This document shows, one piece after another, positions 41,946-50,414 of a stretch of DNA of 64,000 nt (positions within the stretch are counted from its first letter, which is position 1; the number at the start of each line of letters is the position of its first letter). A model generated the notes under the pieces. That model ran no database searches and was not told where the DNA came from. It saw only the letters and a program-made list of their open reading frames with translations. The translations under genes were made by a program, and so were the position numbers. Origin of the DNA: Bradyrhizobium sp. CSS354 (lineage in GTDB: Bacteria > Pseudomonadota > Alphaproteobacteria > Rhizobiales > Xanthobacteraceae); the NCBI RefSeq assembly GCF_029051725.1, contig NZ_JAACFU010000002.1:248001-312000 (forward strand), given 5' to 3'.

Positions 41946-43172
41946 ATGCGGACGATTCTGGCTGGCCTGGCTCTCGTGGGTCTGGCGTTGTGCAGTGCGG
42001 TTGCGAGCGCGGCCGTTGCTGCCGAGCCGTCACCCGAGCTGATCGCCTACGGCAAAGCGCTGGTGGAGGCCGGCGATTGCGCTGGCTGCCACACCGCCGA
42101 TCCGGCCAAACCGCTCGCAGGCGGAAAGCGCATCGACACGCCCTTCGGCGCGATCTACGCGCCGAACCTGACGCCTGACCGCGACACCGGGATCGGCGCC
42201 TGGACCGACGCCGATTTCACTCGCGCCGTGCGCACCGGTGTCGCGCCCGACGGCTCCAACTATTACCCGGCGTTCCCCTACCCCTATTTCACGCGGATGA
42301 CGAAGGATGACACGCTGGCGATCCGGGCCTATCTCGGAACGCTCGCGGCCATCAGCAGCCGCAACAAGCCGCCAGAACTGCGCTGGCCGTTTGGCTATCG
42401 CGGCCTGATGCGGATCTGGAACATGGTCTATTTCAAACCCGGCCTGTTCGAGCCGGACCAGAGCCAGAGCGCGGCGTGGAATCGGGGCGGCTATCTCGTC
42501 ACCGGGCTCGGTCATTGCGGCGCCTGCCATACGCCGAAGAACTATTTTGGCGCGGACAGGCAGGCGCAGGCCCTCGCGGGCAACGAGGTCGGCGGCTGGT
42601 ACGCGCCAAGGCTCGATGGTGCCGCCCGCACCGGGCTGAAATCGTGGAGCCTCGAGGACGTCACGGAATATCTTCAGAGCGGGCGCAACGCCAGGAGCCA
42701 TGCCAGCGGGCTGATGGCGGAGGTGGTCGTCAACTCGACCTCGAAGATGAGCGACGCCGACGTGCGCGCGATCGCGGTTTACCTGAAGAACCTGCCGCCA
42801 GCACGGCGTGAGACGATGGTGACGCCGCCTGACGATGCCGAGATGAAGGCCGGCAAGGCCATCTACGCCAAGCTCTGCATCGCCTGCCATGAGGCCGACG
42901 GATCCGGCGCACCGCGGATCTATCCGCCGCTGCCTGCCAACGCGCTGCTGCAATCGGTCAATCCGTCCTCGACCTTGCGCATCATTCTCGACGGCGCCCA
43001 CACTGTGACCACGCCACGCGCGCCCAATACGGGGGAGATGCCGGCCTATTCCAACCAGCTGTCCGACCAAGAGGTCGCGGCGGTGACGAACTACATCCGC
43101 AATTCCTGGGGCAACGCCGCGCCACTGGTGACGCCGGCGCAGGTGGCGAGGGCGCGGAAGCAGGAGCCGTAA
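41946..43172 (+). CDS. Tri-haem cytochrome c (alcohol/gluconate dehydrogenase cytochrome subunit type)
   Basis: A 408-residue exported protein with signal peptide (ILAGLALVGLALCSAVASAAVAA). Three haem-binding motifs are seen: CAGCH at 45-49, CGACH near 191, and CIACH near 311, each followed by the usual methionine regions. This is the layout of AdhB-type subunits that take electrons from a membrane-associated dehydrogenase to ubiquinone or terminal oxidase. No dehydrogenase subunit gene is beside it in this window. GGAGAGG lies shortly upstream of the ATG. Confidence 0.9.
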   Translation: MRTILAGLALVGLALCSAVASAAVAAEPSPELIAYGKALVEAGDCAGCHTADPAKPLAGGKRIDTPFGAIYAPNLTPDRDTGIGAWTDADFTRAVRTGVAPDGSNYYPAFPYPYFTRMTKDDTLAIRAYLGTLAAISSRNKPPELRWPFGYRGLMRIWNMVYFKPGLFEPDQSQSAAWNRGGYLVTGLGHCGACHTPKNYFGADRQAQALAGNEVGGWYAPRLDGAARTGLKSWSLEDVTEYLQSGRNARSHASGLMAEVVVNSTSKMSDADVRAIAVYLKNLPPARRETMVTPPDDAEMKAGKAIYAKLCIACHEADGSGAPRIYPPLPANALLQSVNPSSTLRIILDGAHTVTTPRAPNTGEMPAYSNQLSDQEVAAVTNYIRNSWGNAAPLVTPAQVARARKQEP

Positions 43173-43205
43173 AGAAAGAACCTCGCGCCGCAGCGACGGT
43201 ACGCT

Positions 43206-43342
43206 CCCTCGCCCCGTCTTACGGGGAGAGGGTTGGGGTGAGGGGCTGCTTCAGCGAAGATAGTGACAGTTAGACTCGCGGAGAGCCCCCCCTCACCCGC
43301 CACGCTTCGCGCGTCGACCTCTCCCCGCAAGCGGGGCGAGGT
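43206..43342. repeat. Intergenic palindromic repeat, family D copy 2
   Basis: Begins CCCTCGCCCCGTCTTACGGG and GAGAGGGTTGGGGTGAGGGG, and its mirrored half is CCCCTCACCCGCC... to CTCCCCGCAAGCGGGGCGAG. It fills the gap between two convergent genes and could terminate both. Confidence 0.7.
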
Positions 43343-43354
43343 AAGAAAGAAGAC

Positions 43355-43999
43355 CTACCGCTGCTCGTCTTCCGTGAACACGAATTTCGGCATCTCCCAT
43401 TTGTAGCGCACTGCCAGCAGGCGGAAGCTGATGCCGAGGGCGAACGTCAAAATGGTCCAGAGCTCAGCGTTCAGCTTGAGACCGAACGCGGTCGCATAGA
43501 ACAGTCCCGTCACCACCGAGACGCTGGCGTAGAGCTCGGAGCGAAACAGCAGCGGGACGTCGTTGCAGAGCACGTCCCGCAAGACGCCGCCGGCACAACC
43601 GGTCACCATGCCGGAGACGATGACGATCGGCAGCGTGGCATCCATCTGCCAGGCGATGTCGCAGCCGGTCATGGTGAAGACGACGAGGCCGATGGCATCG
43701 AGCACGATGAAGGCCAATTTCAGCCGGTGCACCAGCCGCGCCATCAGGATGGTGAGGAAGGCGGCGCCGCCGGCCAGCGCGAGGTAGATGGGATTCTGCA
43801 CCCAGGCCAGCGGATAATGCCCTAGGAAGAGATCGCGCAAGGTGCCGCCGCCGAGCGCCGTGATGCAGCCGAGGAAGCAGACGCCGAGCCAGTCCATGCT
43901 GCGGGGGCCGGCTGCGAGCGCGGCGGTCATGCCTTGCGCTGCGACCGCGACCAGCGACAACAGATGCAGCACGCTATCGCTCGGCGGCAAGCTCCACAT
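43355..43999 (-). CDS. Trimeric intracellular cation channel family protein (YadS/UPF0126)
   Basis: A 214-residue membrane protein with seven predicted helices in two repeats. Each has the glycine-rich motif G-G-G-x-x-R-D: LGGGTLRDLFLG in the first and CAGGVLRDVLCND in the second. This motif and length define prokaryotic TRIC channels, which conduct potassium as trimers. The ending FVFTEDEQR is a short charged tail. It is convergent with the cytochrome c gene across a repeat. Confidence 0.9.
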   Translation of the reverse strand: MWSLPPSDSVLHLLSLVAVAAQGMTAALAAGPRSMDWLGVCFLGCITALGGGTLRDLFLGHYPLAWVQNPIYLALAGGAAFLTILMARLVHRLKLAFIVLDAIGLVVFTMTGCDIAWQMDATLPIVIVSGMVTGCAGGVLRDVLCNDVPLLFRSELYASVSVVTGLFYATAFGLKLNAELWTILTFALGISFRLLAVRYKWEMPKFVFTEDEQR

Positions 44000-44163
44000 C
44001 GTTTTGTCCCCCTTCCGTCAGCGGAGCTTACGCTTCGGGTTCCCCGGCGAACAGGTTCCGATTCACGCCGCGGGCGCAACATGCGACGAAAGCATTAAGG
44101 AGGGCGGAACAGAATCTCGCATCCACGGGTTGTCCCGCCGCAATAATCGAGGAGAACCAATCG

Positions 44164-44556
44164 ATGGCTGACGACCGTTTTACGAACGATCCGTACCGCC
44201 CGAATCTCGCCGATGATGAGTATCGCAATGCGGCGCGACGGGATGCCCAGCTTCAGGCCGACCCTGAGCTTGGCGAAGGCCCCGCCTCCAGCGGCAAGGT
44301 AGCCCTGTTCGCAGTGGCAATTGCCTTGGTGCTGGGTGCCGTGTTCTACGGCCTGAACAACACGAACACCGGCAACCAGGCGAGCACCACGCCGGCAACG
44401 CAGACCGCCCAGCAGGCGCCGGCTACCAATCCGGCCGCACCTCCAGGCATGCGTGATGTGACGCCGCGCACCAACACCGGCCCGGGCGTGACCACGGGCG
44501 CCGCGCCGAGCAAGCCGGCCCCGGATACGCCGGCGCCCACTGAGGGCGCGAAGTAA
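44164..44556 (+). CDS. Small single-span membrane protein with Thr/Pro-rich tail
   Basis: A 130-residue protein. The cytoplasmic part is acidic and basic mixed (DDRFTNDPYRPNLADDEYRNAARRDAQ). One membrane helix covers about 44-62 (GKVALFAVAIALVLGAVFYGL). A Thr/Pro/Ala/Asn-rich disordered tail follows (NNTNTGNQASTTPATQTAQQ). Unknown function; the tail could span the periplasm. A good terminator follows 21 bases after the stop. Confidence 0.75.
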   Translation: MADDRFTNDPYRPNLADDEYRNAARRDAQLQADPELGEGPASSGKVALFAVAIALVLGAVFYGLNNTNTGNQASTTPATQTAQQAPATNPAAPPGMRDVTPRTNTGPGVTTGAAPSKPAPDTPAPTEGAK

Positions 44557-44577
44557 CGATTTACAACAATATGCGAC

Positions 44578-44603
44578 AGCGGCGGGATGCTCATCCCGCC
44601 GCT
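44578..44603. terminator. Strong hairpin between convergent genes
   Basis: Twelve-base arms AGCGGCGGGATG (44578-44589) and CATCCCGCCGCT (44592-44603), followed by TTCGTTT. Serves the genes ending at 44556 and 44615. Confidence 0.75.
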
Positions 44604-44614
44604 TTCGTTTGTCT

Positions 44615-45424
44615 CTAGCTGAACATCCTGTTGAGCTCGCCGCCGGGATAGCCGCCCGCGAGTTCCGCGAAGGTGCCCTTCTCCGCCATTTCTTTCGCGG
44701 CCCGCATGAAGCCGCCCCAGGCGGCGCGAGCGAGCGAACCGCCGACGCTGATCCGGCGCACGCCAAGATCGGCAGCTTCCTGCAATGACAGCCCGGAGCC
44801 GCCGATCAGCAGGTTGAATGGTTTGGGTGCGACAGCCTTCACCACCGCGGCGATGTCCTCGCGGCTCTTCAAGCCCGGCGCGTAAAGGCAATCGGCGCCG
44901 GCATCGGCGTAGGCGGCCAGCCGGTCGATGACGAGCTTGAGGTCGGTCACGCCCCACAGATAGGCCTCGCAGCGGCCGACCAAGAGAACGCCGCTATCGC
45001 CGATCGCCTTGCGCGACGCCTTGATGCGCTCGACTGCGAGCGCGCGCTCGTAGATCGGCTTGTCCTTGTCGCCGGTGGAATCCTCGATCGACAGGCCGGC
45101 AACGCCGGTGCGCACACAGCGCTCGATATTGTCGGCTACCTGATGCGGCTCGACCGCAAAGCCGCCCTCGAAATCCGCGTTCACGGGGATGTCGACGGAC
45201 GTGCTCAATGCCGCCAGATGCTGACAGACGTCCTCGACGGAGACGTGGTTGTCGGCCTTGCCGATGGTCCAGGCAAAGCCCGCACTCGACGACGCGAGTG
45301 CCTTGAAACCGAGATGCTGCAACGCTTTCGCGCTGCCGACGTCGACCGGATTGGGCAGGATGAAGCAGCCGCTCTCGTGCATCTTCCTGAAGGTCGCGCG
45401 CTTGTCAGCAGTTGTCACATGCAT
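44615..45424 (-). CDS. Isocitrate lyase/PEP mutase superfamily protein
   Basis: A 269-residue TIM barrel: FILPNPVDVGSAKALQHLGFKALASSS, the metal site region DIPVNADFEGGF, LSIEDSTGDKDKP and the AGADCLYAPGL and LIGGSGLSL loops. This is the oxaloacetate decarboxylase/PEP-mutase-like branch that cleaves or rearranges 2-oxo-dicarboxylates. It lacks the KKCGH motif of isocitrate lyase. ATG 45424 is chosen for GGGAGAG 6 bases upstream. Two small dimeric barrel-protein genes follow upstream in the same direction, and an ArsR regulator gene is divergent beyond them. Confidence 0.88.
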   Translation of the reverse strand: MHVTTADKRATFRKMHESGCFILPNPVDVGSAKALQHLGFKALASSSAGFAWTIGKADNHVSVEDVCQHLAALSTSVDIPVNADFEGGFAVEPHQVADNIERCVRTGVAGLSIEDSTGDKDKPIYERALAVERIKASRKAIGDSGVLLVGRCEAYLWGVTDLKLVIDRLAAYADAGADCLYAPGLKSREDIAAVVKAVAPKPFNLLIGGSGLSLQEAADLGVRRISVGGSLARAAWGGFMRAAKEMAEKGTFAELAGGYPGGELNRMFS

Positions 45425-45475
45425 GTTTCTCTCCCTTGTTGGCCGCGCAGACATGGGGACGTGCCGCCGCGAGCG

Positions 45476-45826
45476 CTAGTGCGCGTCGTGCACCGCGCGG
45501 CTGTCCTTCGGCGCCTGCTCGCGATCATTCATGCTGTAGTCACGGATGACGCTGGCGATACGCAAATGATAGTCGGCGAAGATCTTCGCGCGGCCCTTCG
45601 CCTGGGTGCGGCGGTGCTCCATCGTGTTGCGCCAGGCTTGCACGGCCGCCTCGTCCCGCCAGAACGACACCGACAAAATCTTGCCCTTGTCGGTCAGGCT
45701 CTCGAAACGCTCGACCGAGATGAAGCCGTCGATGGTTTGCAGGATCGGCTTGAGGTCGGCCGCGAGGTCGAAATAATCCTGGCGGTGTTCCGGCTTCGGC
45801 CAGACCTCGAAGATCACGGCGATCAT
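45476..45826 (-). CDS. Antibiotic biosynthesis monooxygenase (ABM) domain protein
   Basis: A 116-residue dimeric alpha/beta barrel protein (IAVIFEVWPKPEHRQDYFDLAADL, then GFISVERFESLTDKGKILSVSFWRDEAAVQAWRN). It has the Trp/Arg residues near the pocket that bind haem or flavin-like compounds in some relatives. ATG 45826 has AGGAGAG upstream. Between it and the next gene upstream (45852-46160) are 25 bases, so the two are co-transcribed with the PEP-mutase-family gene. Confidence 0.85.
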   Translation of the reverse strand: MIAVIFEVWPKPEHRQDYFDLAADLKPILQTIDGFISVERFESLTDKGKILSVSFWRDEAAVQAWRNTMEHRRTQAKGRAKIFADYHLRIASVIRDYSMNDREQAPKDSRAVHDAH

Positions 45827-45851
45827 GGGCGTCTCTCCTGTCGTTGATGGC

Positions 45852-46160
45852 CTACAATACCACCTTACGCAAAAACGTGCGCTCTTCCGCGAGGATGAAT
45901 TTGTGCTCCTCGGCGAAGTGGAAGTTCGCCATGCCTTCCGTATCCTGACGCAACCGAGCGCGATAGGCCTCATAGGCAGCGAGACTCTCGAAGGTGATCA
46001 GCGCGAACGCGATGTTGTTGGTGCCCTCGTGCGGCATGAAATAGCCGATCAGATCGCCGCCGCATTTCGGGATGATGGTGAGCCAGCGCTTCGAATATTC
46101 CTCGAACTGCGCGCGCTTGAAGGGATCGAGCTGATAGCGGATGAAGACGGTGATGGACAT
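45852..46160 (-). CDS. NIPSNAP-family protein
   Basis: A 102-residue protein with the NIPSNAP/dimeric barrel pattern ([51 protein letters not shown]). Its role in bacteria is unclear; some relatives act on small ring compounds. It is the first gene of a three-gene row (with ABM and PEP-mutase-like) divergently placed from an ArsR-type regulator, with a palindromic repeat between. Confidence 0.85.
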   Translation of the reverse strand: MSITVFIRYQLDPFKRAQFEEYSKRWLTIIPKCGGDLIGYFMPHEGTNNIAFALITFESLAAYEAYRARLRQDTEGMANFHFAEEHKFILAEERTFLRKVVL

Positions 46161-46182
46161 GATGGCTCCTCTGGTTCCACAC

Positions 46183-46298
46183 CGTCATTGCGAGCGCAGC
46201 GAAGCAATCCAGGAATCCCTCTGCGGAGGCAGCCTGGATTGCTTCGTCGCCAGTGCAAAATTGCTTCGCAATTTTGTCACGGGCTCCTCGCAATGACG
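46183..46298. repeat. Palindromic intergenic repeat, family A copy 3 (with internal insertion)
   Basis: Outer arms CGTCATTGCGAGCGCAGCG... and ...CTCGCAATGACG match family A, but the second half carries an extra palindrome around AAAATTGCTTCGCAATTTTG. It lies in the divergent region between the NIPSNAP and ArsR genes. Confidence 0.8.
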
Positions 46299-46353
46299 AG
46301 CAACACCACGCTACGCGCTTGCCCCACCGCAATGCTTCGGCTACCATCGAAGC

Positions 46354-47052
46354 ATGAAATCAGGTCCAGACATCGCCATGATCGCCTCGCTCGTCGGCGA
46401 TCCCGCACGCGCCAACATGCTCACGGCGCTGATGAACGGCCGCGCGCTCACCGCGAGCGAGCTGGCGCAGGAGGCCGGCATCACGCCGCAGACCGCAAGC
46501 TCGCATCTTTCCAAGCTCGAGGCCGGTGGCCTGATCGAGCCGGAGAAGCAGGGCCGCCACCGCTACTACCGCCTCACCGACGATGACGTCGCCGGTGTGC
46601 TGGAGGGCCTTGCGGGCCTCGCCGCGCGGACCGGCCATATGCGCGTGCGTACCGGGCCGAAGGATCCGGCGCTGCGGCGTGCGCGGATCTGCTACGACCA
46701 TCTCGCCGGCGATCTCGGCGTGCAGATGCTCGATACCCTGCGTGCGAAAAACCTGGTCAGGCAGAAGAAGCAGGAGATCGAGCTGACGGCCGAGGGCGAG
46801 CGCTTCCTGGCGAAGCATTTGCAGATCTCGCCCGACATGCTCGCTCATCCGCGCCGTCCGGTCTGCAAGGCCTGTCTCGACTGGAGCGAGCGGCGCCACC
46901 ATCTCGCCGGCACGCTCGGCGCCGCGATGATGCAGCGTTTCGCCGAGCTGAAATGGGCCGCCCGCGACGCCACGCCCGGCAGCCGCGTGGTGAATTTCAC
47001 CCGCACCGGCGAGAAGCAGTTTGCCGTGTTGTTCGGTGACGGGCGGGAATAA
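46354..47052 (+). CDS. ArsR-type winged-helix transcriptional regulator
   Basis: A 232-residue regulator. The winged helix is near 8-75 (MIASLVGDPARANMLTALMNGRALTASELAQEAGITPQTASSHLSKLEAGGLI; wing EKQGRHRYYRL). The C-terminal half carries ARICYDHLAGDLGVQMLDTL, then PVCKACLDWSERRHHLAGTLG, with two cysteines (CKAC) that could bind metal or thiols. It is divergent from the NIPSNAP/ABM/PEP-mutase-like row, which makes that row its likely target (inference). Confidence 0.85.
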   Translation: MKSGPDIAMIASLVGDPARANMLTALMNGRALTASELAQEAGITPQTASSHLSKLEAGGLIEPEKQGRHRYYRLTDDDVAGVLEGLAGLAARTGHMRVRTGPKDPALRRARICYDHLAGDLGVQMLDTLRAKNLVRQKKQEIELTAEGERFLAKHLQISPDMLAHPRRPVCKACLDWSERRHHLAGTLGAAMMQRFAELKWAARDATPGSRVVNFTRTGEKQFAVLFGDGRE

Positions 47053-47079
47053 ACACAACTCCGTGTGAACTGAGGATCT

Positions 47080-47188
47080 CGTCATGGCCGGGCTTGACCC
47101 GGCCATCCACGTCTTTACTGCGGCTGCCACGTGGATGCCCGGGACGTCTGCGCGAAGATGCGCTTCGCGCTTTTGCCCGGGCATGACG
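47080..47188. repeat. Palindromic intergenic repeat, family B copy 2
   Basis: Begins CGTCATGGCCGGGCTTGACC and ends with CCCGGGCATGACG. Located in the gap between the regulator and hydrolase genes. Confidence 0.8.
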
Positions 47189-47228
47189 GAGATTGTGTCG
47201 AGCACCTCAGTCCCAACCAGAGACCTCA

Positions 47229-48239
47229 ATGAACCGCTTCCTCCCGGCTGCCCTCTGCGCCGCTCTCCTCTTCTTCGCTCCTCTTTCATCCCACGCCGCC
47301 GACACTGCCCCGCGCGGATCTTACGGCATCGCGCTCGAAGGCTTTGCCTATCCTTACCCCGTGCACCTGCTGCCTATTGTCAATGACGGCGAGCAGCTCA
47401 GCATGGCCTATATGGACGTGACGCCTGCGCAGCCGAACGGCCGCACCGTCGTGCTGCTGCACGGGCGCAATTTCCCGTCGAGCTACTGGGCGCCTGTTAT
47501 CAAGATGCTGAGCGAGGCCGGCTTCCGCGTCGTGGTGCCGGACCAGATCGGCTTCGGCAAATCCTCCAAGCCGACGGGCGAGCTGCATTTCGACAATCTG
47601 GCGCGCAACACCATCGCGCTGCTCGATCACCTCAAAATCAACAAGGCCGAGATCGTCGCCCATTCGCTCGGCGGCATGCTGGGCGTCCGCATCGCCCGCG
47701 CCTATCCCGACCGCGTCGCTCATCTTGTTCTGACGGCCCCGATCGGGCTGGAAGACTACCGCCTCTATGTGCCGCCGACGCCGACCGAGAAGATCATCGA
47801 GACCGAGGACAAGCTCACGGCCGATGGCTATCGCAAGCAGCTTCAGACCAATTATGCGATCAAGCTACCGGCGGAGGCGATCACGCCGTTCATTGATGCC
47901 CGCTTCAATATCAAGGGCAGCCCGGACTATCCGCGCTGGCTGCGCGCCTTCGTTAGTTCCGGCCAGATGATCTATCGCGAGCCGGTGGCGCACGAGATCG
48001 CACTGATCACCGAGCCGACGCTGTTCATCATGGGTGCCGACGACCACAACGCACCGGGCCGACCGAACGCGCCGGAGGCGCTGCGCGCGAAAATGGGAGA
48101 GAACGCCGAGCTCGCGAAGGCGCTCGCGGTGAAGATGCCGAATGCGCGGGCCGAGGTGATCCCGGACACCGGCCATCTCGTCTTCCTGGAGGCGCCTGAG
48201 AAGTACAAGGAGCTGGTCCTGGGCTTTCTCGGCCGCTAA
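47229..48239 (+). CDS. Exported alpha/beta hydrolase
   Basis: A 336-residue protein with signal peptide (FLPAALCAALLFFAPLSSHAA). The oxyanion HG motif is LLHGRNFPSSYW, the nucleophile elbow is AHSLGGMLG, the acid is near TLFIMGADDHNAPGR, and the His is PDTGHLVFLEAPE. Acts as an esterase, haloperoxidase-like or C-C hydrolase in the periplasm; substrate unknown. The start at 47229 is chosen by the signal peptide; the ribosome site is weak. Confidence 0.9.
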   Translation: MNRFLPAALCAALLFFAPLSSHAADTAPRGSYGIALEGFAYPYPVHLLPIVNDGEQLSMAYMDVTPAQPNGRTVVLLHGRNFPSSYWAPVIKMLSEAGFRVVVPDQIGFGKSSKPTGELHFDNLARNTIALLDHLKINKAEIVAHSLGGMLGVRIARAYPDRVAHLVLTAPIGLEDYRLYVPPTPTEKIIETEDKLTADGYRKQLQTNYAIKLPAEAITPFIDARFNIKGSPDYPRWLRAFVSSGQMIYREPVAHEIALITEPTLFIMGADDHNAPGRPNAPEALRAKMGENAELAKALAVKMPNARAEVIPDTGHLVFLEAPEKYKELVLGFLGR

Positions 48240-48431
48240 CGACATTGCTGTCGTCCGGAGCCGCATGCGGGGAATGTTCATGCCGCATTCAGGTCATGAT
48301 TGGCAGATTTGGCTCGCGTCGTGTCGGCATGTTGCGATTTTAACGTGTCGAATCGTGTCTTTTGATTCATGGTGCGCCGAAAACGCCAAGCCCTCCTAGA
48401 ACTTGCCCCCAAAGACGAGAAGGAAGATCAA

Positions 48432-48683
48432 ATGAAATACCTGTTTGCCGCCGTGATGCTTGCCAGCGCGGTCGTTGGTTTCAGCGAGGCGGCCAGCGCC
48501 GCCGGCGGTTGCGGCCCCGGCTGGTATCGCGGCGCCTATGGCGGCTGCCGCCCGATGCGCGGTCCGGTCGTTGTCCGCCCGGGTCCGATCGTGGTTGCGC
48601 CGGCCCCTGTCGTCGTCGTGCCGCGCGCGCGCGTGTGCCCCTACGGCTTCCGCTGGTACGCCGGCCGCTGCCGCCCGTTCTGA
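48432..48683 (+). CDS. Small exported Gly/Arg/Pro/Val-rich protein
   Basis: An 83-residue protein with signal peptide (YLFAAVMLASAVVGFSEAASA). The mature part begins GGCGPGWYRGAYGGCRP, runs through a PVVVRPGPIVVAPAPVVVV repeat, and ends CPYGFRWYAGRCRPF. Four cysteines in two GC/CP pairs suggest disulfides. Known type in bradyrhizobia, function unknown. AGGAAG precedes the ATG. A classic terminator follows. Confidence 0.75.
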   Translation: MKYLFAAVMLASAVVGFSEAASAAGGCGPGWYRGAYGGCRPMRGPVVVRPGPIVVAPAPVVVVPRARVCPYGFRWYAGRCRPF

Positions 48684-48706
48684 TCTCGTTTTTTGCATAG
48701 CTAAAT

Positions 48707-48741
48707 GGCCGCGCGGCGAAAGCCTGCGCGGCCTTTTTTTT
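48707..48741 (+). terminator. Rho-independent terminator
   Basis: GGCCGCGC (48707-48714) pairs with GCGCGGCC (48726-48733), with a loop of 11, followed by eight T. The textbook form, right after the small exported protein gene. Confidence 0.88.
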
Positions 48742-48827
48742 GGGGCACCTGACGTCGCACCGGGATGTTTCGAATCAAAACGGGGACCGCGATCGCGGTC
48801 CCCGTTCGAGCCTGGCTTGCGCGAAGC

Positions 48828-49106
48828 TTACCAATGGCGGCGGTGCCATCGCCGGCGATGCCAGCCCCAGTGACGGCGGCGCCAACCCCAATGACGGTGG
48901 TGGCCGTGCCAGTGCACCTGCTCCGGCTTCAACTGCGCGGCCTCTTCGCTGCTGGTGACTGCGGGATGAGCGTCGGGATTGCCTTGCGGCATGCTGGGAT
49001 CACCGAGCGGCTGCGGCGCCAGCGGCGCAGCCTTCGCGGCGGTCGTGAACGCGGCAGCTCCGGCCGCGACACCGATTGCAAATTTCAGAAAGTTCCGGCG
49101 CTCCAT
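48828..49106 (-). CDS. Tat-type exported protein with His/Trp/Arg-rich tail
   Basis: A 92-residue protein starting MERRNFLKFAIGVAAGAAAF: a twin-arginine signal (RRNFLK plus hydrophobic core, cleavage after AAKA). Then comes a linker (PLAPQPLGDPSMPQGNPD) and a tail of HWHGHHRHWGWRRRHWGW type with alternating His, Trp and Arg. Tat export usually means the protein folds or binds a cofactor in the cytoplasm. The tail suggests metal or haem binding, or membrane/nucleic acid contact. No family name known to me. Both strands around it are terminated by separate structures. Confidence 0.75.
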   Translation of the reverse strand: MERRNFLKFAIGVAAGAAAFTTAAKAAPLAPQPLGDPSMPQGNPDAHPAVTSSEEAAQLKPEQVHWHGHHRHWGWRRRHWGWHRRRWHRRHW

Positions 49107-49236
49107 AATTTCTTTCCTCTTGGATGGTCGTGCCAGTGATGCAGAGGCGAGTGTCGCGGCGACGACATGAACCGAAGCTGAATCGCGCGTTCAGGTTCGT
49201 TGCGACTCTGACAATGACGGCACGCCGCCCCAGGCG

Positions 49237-49551
49237 CTACTCGCCAAACTCCTGCGCCAGCACCAGCAACTCGCGCGTGCGCGTCACGTCGGGCCAATCG
49301 CGCTTGAAATCCGCCACCAGCTGCGTCAGCGCATCGCCCTTCAGCATGGCGTGCAGCGCAGCCTCGCTCTCGAACTGATACATCGCCTGATGCAGTGACG
49401 GATCGTCGAGGCTCCAGAACCGCCAGGCCTTAGCCACACCGAACGCCTTCGCCGCGTCGGGCAGATGTTCCGTCTCGTACCATCTGTCGAACGCGGCGCG
49501 CCTGCCGGCATCGGCGACGATGGCGCGGACGACGAAGAAGGCTGACGGCAT
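49237..49551 (-). CDS. Dimeric alpha/beta-barrel (EthD/DUF-like) protein
   Basis: A 104-residue protein: FFVVRAIVADAGRRAAFDRWYETEHLPDAAKAFGV, then WRFWSLDDPSLHQAMYQFESEAALHAML, ending VTRTRELLVLAQEFG. The WYETEHLP phrase is typical of EthD-type small ferredoxin-fold proteins that bind small molecules. No operon partner; divergent from a GST gene. Confidence 0.75.
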   Translation of the reverse strand: MPSAFFVVRAIVADAGRRAAFDRWYETEHLPDAAKAFGVAKAWRFWSLDDPSLHQAMYQFESEAALHAMLKGDALTQLVADFKRDWPDVTRTRELLVLAQEFGE

Positions 49552-49676
49552 CGGATTTCCTCCTGTTGTTTGGGGAGACTAGCGGGTTACGCCGACGACG
49601 GCAAAAAAGACGGCACCGGTGTCGGAACGCGCGCCTCTCGTCCGTCCTATGCCTGGACAGCAGACGGAGACACCAC

Positions 49677-50324
49677 ATGCCCGACCTCACGCTCACCACC
49701 TTCGACTGGGTTCCTCCACCCCCGCGCGGTTTCGTCCGCGATCTTCGGGTGCGCTGGGCGCTCGAAGAGGCCGCATTGCCCTATCGCGTCGCGAGCGCGC
49801 CGTTCGACGACCGCGGCGCCCAACATCTCGCGCACCAGCCGTTCGGCCAGGTGCCGTGGCTGACCGATGGCGACCTCTCGATCTTCGAGAGCGGCGCGAT
49901 CCTGCTGCATCTCGGCGGCCTCAGCGCAAAGCTGATGCCATCAGATCCGCGCGGCCGCAACGAAGCCACGGAATGGCTGTTCGCCGCACTCAATTCGGTG
50001 GAGATGGCAAGCCTGCCCTGGGGGATGTCGAAGTTCATGGGACATCCGACCGATACGGCGGCATGGAAATTCGTGGACGACTTCCTCAAACTCCGCCTCA
50101 AGCACATGGAGGCGGTGCTGGCCAACCGCGAATGGCTGGGAGGCACGTTCTCCGTCGCCGACATCCTGATGTCCGACGTGCTGCGCGTCGTCGATCAGTT
50201 CGATGGGCTCGCGGACAGTCCCGCCTGCCGCGCCTATGTTGCACGCGCCACGGCCCGCCCGGCCTTCGGCAAGGCCCACGCCGACCAAATGGCGCATTTC
50301 GCGGCGGCGGATGCGGCTCGCTGA
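49677..50324 (+). CDS. Glutathione S-transferase family protein
   Basis: A 215-residue protein. The N-terminal thioredoxin-like domain has a conserved cis-Pro region (GQVPWLTDGDLSIFESGAILLHLG). The C-terminal helical domain includes WKFVDDFLKLRLKHMEAVLANREWLGGTFSVADILMSDVLR. The start sequence TTFDWVPPPPRGFVRDLRVRW lacks the usual S or C at the first helix, so the catalytic residue is unclear. Probably a stress-related or small-molecule-binding GST. Confidence 0.88.
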   Translation: MPDLTLTTFDWVPPPPRGFVRDLRVRWALEEAALPYRVASAPFDDRGAQHLAHQPFGQVPWLTDGDLSIFESGAILLHLGGLSAKLMPSDPRGRNEATEWLFAALNSVEMASLPWGMSKFMGHPTDTAAWKFVDDFLKLRLKHMEAVLANREWLGGTFSVADILMSDVLRVVDQFDGLADSPACRAYVARATARPAFGKAHADQMAHFAAADAAR

Positions 50325-50414
50325 CGCGGCGTGGAGTGTGACGTGCCTCACATAAAAAATCCGGCGATGGCCGTAGGGTCACGGCCATCAAATCATCCCT
50401 GCGGAAGGTGACAC

